This document shows, one piece after another, positions 10,025-18,907 of a stretch of 64,000 nucleotides of DNA. The notes beneath the pieces were generated by a model. That model had not been told where the DNA came from, did not search any database, and saw nothing but the letters and a program-made list of their open reading frames with translations. A program made the translations under genes and the position numbers. The DNA is from G963701675 sp963701675 (GTDB lineage Bacteria; Planctomycetota; Planctomycetia; Gemmatales; Gemmataceae), in the NCBI GenBank assembly GCA_963701675.1, contig OY969623.1, forward strand, positions 4,960,001 to 5,024,000. Reading direction: 5' to 3'. Within the stretch, counting starts at the first letter, position 1. Each line of letters opens with the position of its first letter.

Positions 10025-10991
10025 CCGATTCGTATTGCCGAAGGGTCTGGCGATACCACTGTGCGTAGCGCCGCAGTCCGTGCGGCAGGCTCGTCGAGGG
10101 TGCATATCCTAGTTCGCGCTGGGCCAACGAAACATCGGCATATGTCTGCCGAACGTCGCCTTGTTGCAAAGGAAGTCGCTCAATCCGTGGCGTTTTTCCG
10201 AGCGCTTCGCCGATGAACTCGACCAGTCGCGACAGTTCCACGGGCTGGGCATTCCCCAAATTGTAGATCGCGAAACCTTTGCACCGGTCGGCAGCCCGGA
10301 TGATGCCGTCCACGATGTCCTCGATGAATGTGTAATCGCGCCGCGTGGAGCCGTCGCCGTAGACGGGAATCGGTTCATTCCGTTCAATCAGTCGCGTAAA
10401 CTTCGCGATCGCCAGGTCAGGTCGGTTGCGCGGTCCGTAGGCCGTGAAGAACCGCAGACATGTCACGGGCACGCCGTAAAGGTGGTGATAACTATGGCAG
10501 ATGAGTTCGCCCGCTTTCTTGGTCGCGGCGTAGGGACTAATGGGATCGTCCACTCGATCCGTCTCTCGGAACGGCGACGTGGGCCGATCGCCGTAGACGC
10601 TGGAGCTTGACGCAAAGATGAATCGCGTCGCCGGCCTGGCTTTGACCTTCTCGAGCAATTGAAATGTTCCCTCAACATTGACTCGGTTGTAGCCGATCGG
10701 ATCCGCGATGCTCGGCCGGACGCCGGCTTTGGCGGCGAGGTGAATGACCACGTCCGGCCAACCGGCGTCGAACGCTAGTTCCACAGCGCCGGGGTCGACG
10801 ATGTCTCCCTCAACAAGGGAGAACCGTGGCGATGCAGCCGCTTGGCCGAGGTTTCGGGACTTGTGGGCGCGGGGATAGAACGGGTCGAAGTTATCCAGAA
10901 CCGTGACGGTATTTCCTTCGCTCAGCAAACGGTCCACGAGATTGGAGCCGATGAATCCCGCCCCGCCGGTCACAAGATAGCGAGCAGTCAT
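10017..10991 (-). CDS. NAD-dependent nucleotide-sugar epimerase/dehydratase (extended SDR)
   Basis: 324 residues of the extended short-chain dehydrogenase family. The Rossmann NAD-binding motif TGGAGFIG is at residues 8-15, the catalytic YxxxK (YAATK) at 154-158 and the preceding serine in FASSSSVYGD at 127-135. The pattern IHLAAKAGVRPSI and the size are closest to UDP-glucuronate/UDP-glucose 4-epimerases. It probably makes a galacto-configured UDP-sugar precursor for the neighbouring transferases. Exact substrate is inference. It is inside the exopolysaccharide operon, 13 bp after the upstream GT4 gene. Confidence 0.88.
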   Translation of the reverse strand: MTARYLVTGGAGFIGSNLVDRLLSEGNTVTVLDNFDPFYPRAHKSRNLGQAAASPRFSLVEGDIVDPGAVELAFDAGWPDVVIHLAAKAGVRPSIADPIGYNRVNVEGTFQLLEKVKARPATRFIFASSSSVYGDRPTSPFRETDRVDDPISPYAATKKAGELICHSYHHLYGVPVTCLRFFTAYGPRNRPDLAIAKFTRLIERNEPIPVYGDGSTRRDYTFIEDIVDGIIRAADRCKGFAIYNLGNAQPVELSRLVEFIGEALGKTPRIERLPLQQGDVRQTYADVSLAQRELGYAPSTSLPHGLRRYAQWYRQTLRQYESGE

Positions 10992-11004
10992 GGGTCTCGC
11001 CTGA

Positions 11005-12327
11005 TTAGCGATGATCGTACGTTTCGGTCACTTGCTTGATCATGCCCGCGCACGCCAGCCAAACGCTTTCCAACTTGTCCGCCAACATGTCCCAGCCGTA
11101 CGATTCGAGGACACGCGCTCTCCCGGCATCAGCCATCGCCTGTGCCTTCTCAGGATGCCGGATCGCGTTCACCAATGCCGCCGCCATATGCTCGATGTTT
11201 TCGACGACGCCGATGTGTCGCTCGGGCTCAAGGTGCAGGCCCTCGGCGCCCACGCGTGTCGACACCACCGGAACACCGGCCGCCAATGCTTCGAGGATCT
11301 TTAGCCGAGAGCCGCCGCCGATCCGTAACGGCACGGCCATGACGGCGCTTCGTGCCAGAAACGGGCGAACATCGGGTACGTTGGCATGCAACTCGACCCT
11401 GGGGATGTCGGCAACTCGCCGCTGCAACGCCGCCGACGGATTGCGGCCCACCACGCACAGTCGCGCATTCGGCAAGGCGGCACGGACCGCAGGGAATATA
11501 TGATCCAATAGCTGACCTACTGCATCAAGATTGGGACGCCATTCCAAGCTGCCGAGAAAAAGAATGGTGTCTGGGTCGCGCTGTTCCCTCTGCGGTTGAA
11601 AGTACTCCGTATCCACGCCGTTATCCACGACGTCCACGTGCCGAGATATGAAACGCTCTGCAATTAGTTTCGCGTCCTCATCGGAAACGGCGATGACACG
11701 GTCGGCCTCCGCAAACACCTTCTGTTCGAAACGCTCGAACTTGCGCCATTGCTTGCCGATATACCAGCGCTTGAGTGGATGGCTTTCCGTCTCGTAGTAT
11801 CGTTGCCAAATCTGCGATTCCACGTTGTGGGCCATGATTACCCGACGTGCGGCCGTGAGTCCGCGCACCGCTTCGAAATACGGCGTCCACTCGCAATGCC
11901 ATAGATCAACCGCATGGCCGGCGGCATAACTCTCCACAGCGTGCCGCAATGCCGCGCTCCGATGGGTCGCCACGGAATACGGGAACGGTGAGAAAAGGTT
12001 GGCCGCCAGTCTTCCATAGAACACGGGTCCTGATTTGGCCGGGACCACGCGCTCAACCATGATCGGTTCCACTCGGAGATCACGAAGGACCGATGCGGCA
12101 TGTACGGCCTCGTCGGCGTCGGCATTGCGATGACAGAGGTACGTGATGCGATGCCGGTGCGCGAGGCGCGAGAGTAGTTTGAATGTACGGAGCCGCTTTC
12201 CAGTGACCGGAGGATATGGAAGTTCTTCGTCGACGACGGCGACATGGAGCCGGTTCGGATCGCGCATCTCCGCCGACATTGCCGGCGCCGCGCTCTGAAC
12301 CATTGGGCCTGGAGCCATTGACGTCAT
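11005..12327 (-). CDS. Glycosyltransferase family 4, TIGR03087/exosortase-locus-like
   Basis: About 440 residues. The opening DEELPYPPVTGKRLRTFKLL, followed by HRITYLCH, resembles the GT4 transferases found in PEP-CTERM/XrtA polysaccharide loci. C-terminal GT-B features are LFLGSLEWRPNLDAV, VVGRNPS, and the GGGSRLKILEALAAGVPVV segment with the conserved glutamate. An ATG at 12327, 4 bp after the upstream stop, is chosen; a GTG at 12369 would overlap the upstream gene by 38 bp, and later ATGs also exist. It probably acts on the repeat unit in the cytoplasm. Donor unknown. Confidence 0.82.
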   Translation of the reverse strand: MTSMAPGPMVQSAAPAMSAEMRDPNRLHVAVVDEELPYPPVTGKRLRTFKLLSRLAHRHRITYLCHRNADADEAVHAASVLRDLRVEPIMVERVVPAKSGPVFYGRLAANLFSPFPYSVATHRSAALRHAVESYAAGHAVDLWHCEWTPYFEAVRGLTAARRVIMAHNVESQIWQRYYETESHPLKRWYIGKQWRKFERFEQKVFAEADRVIAVSDEDAKLIAERFISRHVDVVDNGVDTEYFQPQREQRDPDTILFLGSLEWRPNLDAVGQLLDHIFPAVRAALPNARLCVVGRNPSAALQRRVADIPRVELHANVPDVRPFLARSAVMAVPLRIGGGSRLKILEALAAGVPVVSTRVGAEGLHLEPERHIGVVENIEHMAAALVNAIRHPEKAQAMADAGRARVLESYGWDMLADKLESVWLACAGMIKQVTETYDHR

Positions 12328-12331
12328 GTCT

Positions 12332-13465
12332 TTATCCCATTCGTGCCGAACCGATGGAAGTTCGCTCACGGGTTGTCGCCGGGAGTATCCCGGTCAAATT
12401 CGTCGGTCGGGACCGATTCCATCCTTGCAGCCATTCCTTTACGATGCCGAAACCGGCGCCGAAGTGAATGACGGGAAATACCAGAAAGAGCCACGGCAGC
12501 AGTTTCCAGTCACGTTTGCGAACCACGATTGTAAGAGATGCCGTCGAAACGGCCAAGACGTACATCCCGAAGCCCGCTGCCCATGCAAGTGTAAGCCACG
12601 GCGAAATGAATGCGGCCGAGGACCCTAATGCAGCCAGAACCAGAAAAATCGCAGGGATGATACTGCCCCAACTGAACGTTTCGGAATGCTTGCGCAGTAG
12701 CCTCACTCGGCCGCGGCCATATCGCGTCAATTGTCGAAACAGGCCGACGAGTGACGCCCGAGGTTGATACCGCACGGTGACCCGAGGCGTGAAGAAGCAT
12801 CGGCAACCCGCCTGGTCGAGTCGGTGGTTGAACTCGACGTCTTCACACGCGTCGAAGCTCTCGTCGAACATTCCGACGACGTCGAAGACATCGCGCCGGT
12901 AAGCAATCGCGACGCTTTGCGGCGGTACAAACTGCTCCTGCGCCGAATAGATAAACGAAGCCGGATGGTGGCCGAGCCGCGACGCCCTCGCCGCGGCAAT
13001 TGCTCGTTGCAGCGGGCCGGCGCCGGGTATATCGAGAGGCTGCGGTCGCCCGATGCAGTCGGCGCCGGAGCGGCTGAACGCATCCACCAGGTCTCGCAGG
13101 TACTCTGGATTGTCGATCTCACAATGACCGTCGACGAGAAGTATGTATTCACCCTGTGCCGCTCGCACGGCTATGTTTCGTGCCGCACTGGAGAGCCGGC
13201 GTGGGTTGTCCAGCAAGAGGAGATTCTCGTGCGATCCTCGGAACTGATCCACGATCTCGCGCGTGTTGTCCGTGGAGCGCCCGTCCACGACGATAATCTC
13301 GAATCGTTGCGGATCGTAGTGTTGGCTAAGCAATTGTCCGAGCAACCGTTCAATGTACCGTGCTTCGTTGCGGACGGGCACGATGACCGAAACGAATGGC
13401 ATTCGTGTCCGCACGGACGGTTTGGTTGGTGCACTTCGAATCCGACTCAGTTGGGGTGCGGCCAT
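12332..13465 (-). CDS. Membrane-anchored glycosyltransferase family 2 (ExoA-like)
   Basis: 377 residues. The catalytic GT-A domain starts with PFVSVIVPVRNEARYIERLL, followed by VDGRSTDNT, and carries the acidic metal-site segment LLVDGHCEID where a DxD would lie. Two or three hydrophobic segments follow in the C-terminal third (IIPAIFLVLAALGSSAAFI; LAWAAGFGMYVLAV), as in succinoglycan ExoA-type transferases that remain at the membrane. The ATG at 13465 is used; an ATG at 13402 just before the catalytic domain is possible. It precedes the GT4 gene directly. Acceptor and donor unknown. Confidence 0.84.
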   Translation of the reverse strand: MAAPQLSRIRSAPTKPSVRTRMPFVSVIVPVRNEARYIERLLGQLLSQHYDPQRFEIIVVDGRSTDNTREIVDQFRGSHENLLLLDNPRRLSSAARNIAVRAAQGEYILLVDGHCEIDNPEYLRDLVDAFSRSGADCIGRPQPLDIPGAGPLQRAIAAARASRLGHHPASFIYSAQEQFVPPQSVAIAYRRDVFDVVGMFDESFDACEDVEFNHRLDQAGCRCFFTPRVTVRYQPRASLVGLFRQLTRYGRGRVRLLRKHSETFSWGSIIPAIFLVLAALGSSAAFISPWLTLAWAAGFGMYVLAVSTASLTIVVRKRDWKLLPWLFLVFPVIHFGAGFGIVKEWLQGWNRSRPTNLTGILPATTRERTSIGSARMG

Positions 13466-13508
13466 GGGGATTCCAGGGGAAGGATTAAAGGCGGGTAAGA
13501 GTGCGGTT

Positions 13509-14345
13509 CTAGTTTTGAAGCCTTACGGCGCTCGGCGTGTGAACTTCTTCCCAACGCGGCAAGGCAAAAAGCGCGCGGGTGACCGGGAAGGGGGCGCCCA
13601 TGACTTTGGTAAGTGTCGCCAGCAGTACGCGGCAATCGAGGCCAGGTCCCATCCGTTCGATGTAGTAAAGATCGTAAGCAAGCTTGCGCTGCACGCTGGC
13701 CAGGTCGGTGTCGGCCGGCAATTGTACTTGTGCCAATCCCGTGACACCGGGCCGAACCTGGAGCCGGCCGCGATATCCCGCGATCGCTTGTTCGAGAACC
13801 GGCAGAAACTCCGGCCGCTCCGGGCGCGGGCCAATCAAACTCATCTGGCCACGGAGTACGTTCCAAAGCTGAGGCAGTTCGTCGATGTGCGACCGCCGCA
13901 GGAACTTCCCCAAGGGCGTAATTCGTGGGTCGCTTGCGGTCGCCCAAACCGCTCCGGAAGCTGCTTCGCAGTTGTGCGTCATCGTTCGCAACTTGATGAT
14001 CGGGAAAGGCCGACCATATCGACCGACGCGCATTTGCGAATAAAACGCCGGGCCGCGTGAGGTCAATTTCACGAGAACCGCACCTAAGAGAACCAACGGC
14101 GCCGTTACAACGAGCAATGTTCCCGATACACAAAGTTCCAGGCTCCGCTTGATACACTCGTACCAACTCCGAGGAGTGGACCGGGATGGACTCGCATCGG
14201 GAAGTTCCGTCAGGCGGCCGAATCCTGACAACCGGATGCCGACGTGGGGCATCAGCCCGATCGAACGAGGTTTGTCGTTTTCTCCATTCAGAAGATTCGA
14301 GGATGGCAGCGGGCGACCAACTACCGCGGGGGACGAATCGGTCAT
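13509..14345 (-). CDS. Initiating sugar-phosphate transferase (WcaJ/WbaP-like)
   Basis: 278 residues. One hydrophobic hairpin (LELCVSGTLLVVTAPLVLL) is followed by the bacterial sugar transferase domain with SRGPAFYSQMRVGRYGRPF, IKLRTM, and the C-terminal DELPQLWNVLRGQMSLIGPRP and RPGVTGLAQV signatures. Members transfer a sugar-1-phosphate to undecaprenyl phosphate and so start each repeat unit. The ATG at 14345 has a clear AGGAG eight bases upstream; the longer frame from 14384 lacks this. It follows the tyrosine kinase gene by about 170 bp. The family assignment is strong, the sugar unknown. Confidence 0.9.
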   Translation of the reverse strand: MTDSSPAVVGRPLPSSNLLNGENDKPRSIGLMPHVGIRLSGFGRLTELPDASPSRSTPRSWYECIKRSLELCVSGTLLVVTAPLVLLGAVLVKLTSRGPAFYSQMRVGRYGRPFPIIKLRTMTHNCEAASGAVWATASDPRITPLGKFLRRSHIDELPQLWNVLRGQMSLIGPRPERPEFLPVLEQAIAGYRGRLQVRPGVTGLAQVQLPADTDLASVQRKLAYDLYYIERMGPGLDCRVLLATLTKVMGAPFPVTRALFALPRWEEVHTPSAVRLQN

Positions 14346-14512
14346 CGCACTCCTACGAAATGGAGGATGAGGGTTGCGATGCATTACCGCGGCCCTTCAC
14401 TGAGCAAGGGCCGGATTGCATCAACTCACAACACGCTGCATCTTCCACCGATTCGCACGTCAGAACCGCCCGCGGCTTGGGTTCCGTGCCAAGCCGCGAG
14501 CGAAGGGCAGAA

Positions 14513-16708
14513 CTAGGGTCGTGACCGAAACGCGTAGCTATAACCGGGCTCGTAGAACTCGCTTCGCTGGATGCCGTTCACCACGGCGCCGAGGATGCGA
14601 ATACCCAGGCTGGCAAGCCGTTCGCATGCGGCGTTGACCACGTGCGACTGGCTGCGATCACGCAGGAGGGACAAGATCACCGCGTCGGCGTCCTGGCCGA
14701 TCAGCAGTGAATCGGTTGCCGCAAGGATCGGATGGGAATCGATGACGATGAAGTCATATTCCGGCCGAAGTTGGTCGAGCAACTTGCGTGCGCCGTCCTT
14801 GGCCAAGGTCTGCATGACGGCGCGGTCCCAGTGGCCCGCGGTCATGACGAACAAGCTGTCGACATTGGTTTTCTGGGCGGCTTCGATAGCCGTCACGTCA
14901 CCTCGAAGGGCGTCACCGAACCCAGGATTCAACGGGAGATCGAACGTTTGCTGTAGCATCGGCCGCCGCAGGTCGCAGTCGATCAGAAGGGTGCGACGGC
15001 CGGCACGCGCGATGCTGCTGGCCAGATGGCTCGCCAGGGTCGTCTTGCCTTCTCCTTCAACGGCACTGGTCACCATGACGACTTTCGTGCCGTCCAGGTG
15101 AGCGTCCCTCAGCAATTGGGTACGAACCGCGTCGATGGATTCGAGGTAGTTCGGGCCGTAGGCATCAGGCCGATCCATCGGCGCCGTCAGCTTTCGCTGG
15201 GCGCCGTCGGGCAGGGTCGGTACGGCGCCCATGACGCGCATGCCGAGCCCGGCCTCGACTTCCTGCACGGACTGAATCCGTCGTGCCCGTGTCTCCAACC
15301 ACACGATGCCCATCGCCACGCAAGCGAATGCGGCAATCGGCGCCAGTGCAAAAACGATGAGCATCCGTTTCTTATCCAGTTTTTGAATCGCCGCCTTCTG
15401 CTGTTCCGATACACGCATCGGCGAATTCAACTCGAGCCGGGCTTGATCCATCTGGTTGCTGATCTTGTCCGTGAGTTGTTCGTCATGTTTGATATCCTCG
15501 CGCAGCGTGTCCAGCTCCGTGTGCGTATTGCCGATCTCGGATGCTTCCTTTTCGAGGCGGGCCACTTCCACGCCCAGCCAGGCTTCCTGATTCGTGAGCG
15601 GTTCGAGCTCATTTCGCAAGGCCATGTGCTCGGCGTGTGCCTGGTCCACGATCTGTTTGCGGTACTGCTCCGTCATTTCCTGACGCAACTGTTCCCGGCG
15701 CGAGGTAAGGTTCGCGGTGGTTGCTTCCATGTCCTGGGCTGCCCGCTTGGCGCCGCTTTCTTCACGCTGGCGGACGGCGTTGCGGTCATAGTCGGCGAGA
15801 ATCGTCTCAAGCTGCGCGAGCCGCGTTCGGTATTGCGTCGCGATTGGATCCTGAAGCAAGGCCTGGTTGAGCAACGACTCCGGAAGTTGTTCGTCGCTCG
15901 TCTTGGGACGGGACTCCCAAGCCGCCAGCCGGCTCTTCGACTTCTTAAGCTCATAAGCGGTTTGCAGATACTGATCCTTTAGTTTGTTGTAAGTTCCCAT
16001 CAGCAGGAGTTGTTTCTGCGACAATGCCTTCGAATCGCTGCTGCCCAACTGGTTGGCCACCTGGAGCCAGGTTTCTCGGCTCGTGCGGAGCTTCTCGCGT
16101 GCATTCGCAAACAGGCTTTCCAATTCACGCACGCGCTCCATACGCTTTTTCTTTTCCACACTTTCAATTTCGTTCACATACGCCTTCATGACCGCGTTCA
16201 CGAGAACCACGAGTTCTTCGGGCTTGGCGCCGGTCATCGAGATCGTGATGATCTCCGACCCCTCCTTGAACTCGACTTTGATTTCATCGTGAAGCCAAAG
16301 GACCGGATCATTCTCTCGGTTGTGCAAGTCGAGCTTCTTCACGTCCTCGTCGTTGAGAGCCGCTTGGAGCACGTAGGGACTCTTGATTCGAGCGGCTTGG
16401 GTTTGAACCACTGCAAAGAAATCCAGCCGGCTTTCGGGGCTTGGGAAGACCTTCCACGGCTGGTTGGCAGCCACGTTCACCACCGCGACGGCCGTATATC
16501 GCGGCGGCACGAGAAACCACGCGGCAACACCGGCCAGGACTGCCGCCAGCAATCCAATGCTGCTCACGACCAGCCAGCGCCGCTTGATAATTTTCATGGC
16601 GCCGGACGATTCGGTTGCCGGGATCAGACCAGGTGGCAGGAACGCCGGGACGGGCCGATACGTGTTGCTTTTCTGCCGTTCGATCGCATTGGGGTGGGAT
16701 GGGGACAT
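14513..16708 (-). CDS. Polysaccharide chain-length regulator/tyrosine autokinase (Wzc-like BY-kinase)
   Basis: 731 residues with the Wzc layout. A first membrane segment (WLVVSSIGLLAAVLAGVAAW) lies near residue 45, a long coiled-coil periplasmic Wzz/GNVR region follows, a second membrane segment sits near 450-470, and the cytoplasmic kinase has Walker A EGEGKTTLASHL near 548-556, Walker A' LLIDCDLRRP and Walker B DFIVIDSHP. The C-terminus ends with a short tyrosine cluster (FYEPGYSYAFRSRP), the usual autophosphorylation tail. It controls polymer length and export. It is the first gene of the operon, with about 455 bp of non-coding DNA upstream that should hold the promoter. Confidence 0.92.
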   Translation of the reverse strand: MSPSHPNAIERQKSNTYRPVPAFLPPGLIPATESSGAMKIIKRRWLVVSSIGLLAAVLAGVAAWFLVPPRYTAVAVVNVAANQPWKVFPSPESRLDFFAVVQTQAARIKSPYVLQAALNDEDVKKLDLHNRENDPVLWLHDEIKVEFKEGSEIITISMTGAKPEELVVLVNAVMKAYVNEIESVEKKKRMERVRELESLFANAREKLRTSRETWLQVANQLGSSDSKALSQKQLLLMGTYNKLKDQYLQTAYELKKSKSRLAAWESRPKTSDEQLPESLLNQALLQDPIATQYRTRLAQLETILADYDRNAVRQREESGAKRAAQDMEATTANLTSRREQLRQEMTEQYRKQIVDQAHAEHMALRNELEPLTNQEAWLGVEVARLEKEASEIGNTHTELDTLREDIKHDEQLTDKISNQMDQARLELNSPMRVSEQQKAAIQKLDKKRMLIVFALAPIAAFACVAMGIVWLETRARRIQSVQEVEAGLGMRVMGAVPTLPDGAQRKLTAPMDRPDAYGPNYLESIDAVRTQLLRDAHLDGTKVVMVTSAVEGEGKTTLASHLASSIARAGRRTLLIDCDLRRPMLQQTFDLPLNPGFGDALRGDVTAIEAAQKTNVDSLFVMTAGHWDRAVMQTLAKDGARKLLDQLRPEYDFIVIDSHPILAATDSLLIGQDADAVILSLLRDRSQSHVVNAACERLASLGIRILGAVVNGIQRSEFYEPGYSYAFRSRP

Positions 16709-17164
16709 AGTTGGGTGCTGCTCTCACAAAAGGATGGTTACGCGCAAACGCAAGTGGGTCGGTAGAGCGGAACAATGGGTTGGGGGATTCGGTGGATCAT
16801 CGCGCTGGACTCCGAGGCCGGGCTAAGCGGAAGCAGGGGGCTTCCTCGGTAGGTTGGGCTGAATCCGGCCTGCGCGTCTCTCCACCGTGTGGCAGGGCGT
16901 GTTCAACAATCGTAGGTCACCGTTTCAGAAAATCCAGGCGTTGCATCCAAAAATCCCTGGAATTTCGAACGTCGGCTTCTGAATTCATCCTGGCAGAACG
17001 TTACCGAGCGTGGGGAGGGTCGTGGTGCGGCTTGTGCCGTGGCGGGTAGTGACTGACTCGACCTCTTCTCCGTTCGCTCAAATACCTGTTCCGCCTAGAT
17101 TATACCGGGCCGGACAAGCCGGCCGGGGATTTCCTCGATTTGTTCGACCGTCGTTCCCATACGA
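16709..17164. other. Non-coding divergent spacer upstream of the polysaccharide operon
   Basis: 456 bp between the divergent kinase gene (minus) and the DUF167 gene (plus). I find no convincing coding frame: the only longer frames have shadow-like arginine/serine composition and no ribosome site. It must contain the promoter region for the exopolysaccharide operon, but I could not pick a -35/-10 pair or an operator with confidence. No strong inverted repeat was seen. Confidence 0.5.
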
Positions 17165-17461
17165 ATGATCTCGGTGACGCCACACTCAGAGGGTTGCGTG
17201 ATTCCGGTTCGCGCGGCGCCAGGTGCGCGGCGAACGGGAATCGTGGGCGAGCAAGCCGGTGCTTTGAAAATCTCGGTTACCGCCCCGGCGCTTGAAAACC
17301 GAGCGAACGAGGCCATTCTTGAGTTGCTGCGAGAAACGCTTGGATTGAAGCGTTCGCAACTGACGCTCCTCAGCGGCGAAAAGTCTCGCAACAAAAAGGT
17401 CCTCTGTCGCGGCGTGTCGACAACCGAGATACTGGCCAGAATTGAAGTATTGCTACATTGA
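17165..17461 (+). CDS. DUF167 (YggU-like) family protein
   Basis: 98 residues, the normal length for this small conserved family. The pattern CVIPVRAAPGARRTGIVG, then LKISVTAPALENRANEAIL, LLxLKRSQLTLLSGEKSRNK and a final ARIEVLL helix fits YggU/DUF167 along its length. The family has a small alpha/beta fold and no firmly known biochemical role. It is convergent with the methyltransferase gene, with only 10 bp between their ends, and divergent from the exopolysaccharide operon. Confidence 0.85.
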   Translation: MISVTPHSEGCVIPVRAAPGARRTGIVGEQAGALKISVTAPALENRANEAILELLRETLGLKRSQLTLLSGEKSRNKKVLCRGVSTTEILARIEVLLH

Positions 17462-17471
17462 CAGCCGCCTG

Positions 17472-18194
17472 TCACCGCTTCATGCCAATGTACAAAGTCG
17501 CGATTCCGAAAGTGAACGGTATCCAGCGAACATCGACCAACCCTTGCTGGCGCAACCGTTCGGCGAGCGCTTCGCCGTCGGGAAACTCCAGCACGCTTGC
17601 GGGCAGGTAACCGTAGGCGTTATCCTTGCTTCGAGAAACGATTTGTCCGACAAGGGGCAGTAAACGCCGAAAGTAGAAGCGATAGAGCCGGCCGAATAGC
17701 CAATGGCGTGGACGGGAAAACTCCAGGATGGCAACCTTTCCGCCCGAGCGCGTCACGCGCACCATTTCCGCAATGCCGCGATTCGTATCGGTCACATTTC
17801 TCAAGCCGAACGCCACAGTCGTGATGTCGAACATATCGTTCGGGAACGGTAAGCGCTGCGCATCCGCCTCTACGTATGCAATCCGTTGTGCCGCCCGGCG
17901 TCGCTCCGTCTTGCGAACTGCCCGTACAAGCATTTCATGACTGAAGTCCGCGCCGACGATCGTGGCGGTTTCGTTCGCGGCTCGGTCATAAGCAAGCGCC
18001 AAATCGCCGGTGCCGGTGCATAAGTCCAGAATGCGGGCATCGGCCGAGGGCGGAACGAGCACGGTCGTTCGCCGACGCCAGTAGCGGTCGATGTTCAGGC
18101 TAAGTAGGTGATTGAGTAAGTCGTACGTGGGCGCGATGTTACTGAACATCCGCCGGACTCGTGACTCCTGCTTATCAACTACCGCGGTTGGCAT
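17472..18194 (-). CDS. UbiE/MenG-type quinone C-methyltransferase
   Basis: About 240 residues of the class I SAM-dependent UbiE/COQ5 family, which methylates demethylmenaquinone (or the ubiquinone precursor). Visible motifs are VRRMFSNIAPTYDLLNHLLS near the N-terminus, SAM motif I LDLCTGTGDLA, VGADFSHEML, and the post-motif region TTVAFGLRNVTDTNRG; the LEFSRP motif follows. The ATG at 18194 matches where homologues begin (AVVDKQESRVRRMF); a TTG at 18230 would add 12 residues. Planctomycetes generally use menaquinone, so the MenG role is the more likely one, as inference. Confidence 0.88.
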   Translation of the reverse strand: MPTAVVDKQESRVRRMFSNIAPTYDLLNHLLSLNIDRYWRRRTTVLVPPSADARILDLCTGTGDLALAYDRAANETATIVGADFSHEMLVRAVRKTERRRAAQRIAYVEADAQRLPFPNDMFDITTVAFGLRNVTDTNRGIAEMVRVTRSGGKVAILEFSRPRHWLFGRLYRFYFRRLLPLVGQIVSRSKDNAYGYLPASVLEFPDGEALAERLRQQGLVDVRWIPFTFGIATLYIGMKR

Positions 18195-18340
18195 TCCAAC
18201 TCGTTCTCCGTTCGTGGCCCGGACCACCAAGGAAACGTATCGACGCTTACGTGATTCGCCTATTACCTCCGGCTTGTGCCACCTGCGGCGGGTCGATAAA
18301 GTGGCAACAGCCAGATCTCGCCACGGTGGGAGACGAACCC

Positions 18341-18898
18341 ATGCGACACCTCATTCTTTCAATCGCAGTGCTTGCAAGTCCGGTCAATGCCGACGACACA
18401 CCGAAGCCGGACGACAAACCCGCAGAGAAAAAAGACTCCGAAACGAAGCCCATCAAGCCCGATCCGAAACCCAAAATGTTGCCCGCCGGGCAGATCAGCG
18501 GGCGAGTCGTCACCGTGAAGCCAGGGTTGGTAACGATTGAAGTCTCGGTTCCCTACGTGAGCGGCCGAAGGATACGGGAATACAAGAAGAAAGAGAACCT
18601 GAAGTTGGCCGACGATGTCCAGGTCTTTTGGCATCAGTTGCCTGTCGAGCTCGACGACAAGGGTCGGCCCAAGAAGCCAGACCCGAAGGACGTCAAGAAG
18701 CAAGTACGAGGCCCCGGTGGCTTAACGGGGTATGCAACAGAAACCGAAAACCTGCGCGGCGAACAACAGGTGATCGCGGTTCTTCAGCAAAAGAAAGATC
18801 GGCCCAAGACAGGCGTCAAGAAAAGCGATGACGCCAAAGACGATGAGAACAAACCGGTGGTAGCGGCGATCTACATTCTCTTCGAACCGAAACGGTAG
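18341..18898 (+). CDS. Secreted hypothetical protein, lysine/aspartate-rich
   Basis: 185 residues, not recognised. The ATG at 18341 has GGGAG about ten bases upstream and opens a short signal peptide (MRHLILSIAVLASPVNAD); a frame open further upstream lacks these signs. The mature protein starts with a charged low-complexity stretch (KPDDKPAEKKDSETKP) and continues with a beta-rich part (GQISGRVVTVKPGLVTIEV) and further lysine-rich segments. Secretion to the periplasm or surface is likely. It is divergent from the methyltransferase and convergent with the cytochrome/WD40 gene 9 bp away. Confidence 0.6.
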   Translation: MRHLILSIAVLASPVNADDTPKPDDKPAEKKDSETKPIKPDPKPKMLPAGQISGRVVTVKPGLVTIEVSVPYVSGRRIREYKKKENLKLADDVQVFWHQLPVELDDKGRPKKPDPKDVKKQVRGPGGLTGYATETENLRGEQQVIAVLQQKKDRPKTGVKKSDDAKDDENKPVVAAIYILFEPKR

Positions 18899-18907
18899 AC
18901 GGCGTTC

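Noticed and set aside
12764..13498. 244-codon plus-strand frame opposite the ExoA-like transferase
   Set aside because: The minus frame has a clear GT2 domain; this one has shadow-type composition.
15026..15982. Long plus-strand open frame (318 codons) antisense to the tyrosine kinase gene
   Set aside because: It is a shadow of the GC-rich kinase gene: histidine/arginine-rich composition, no ribosome site and no family resemblance.
16711..17049. 112-codon plus-strand frame in the operon's upstream spacer
   Set aside because: No ribosome site, arginine/serine/glycine-rich shadow-like composition, no recognisable motif.
17095..17475. 126-codon minus-strand frame over the DUF167 gene
   Set aside because: The plus frame matches DUF167 along its whole length.
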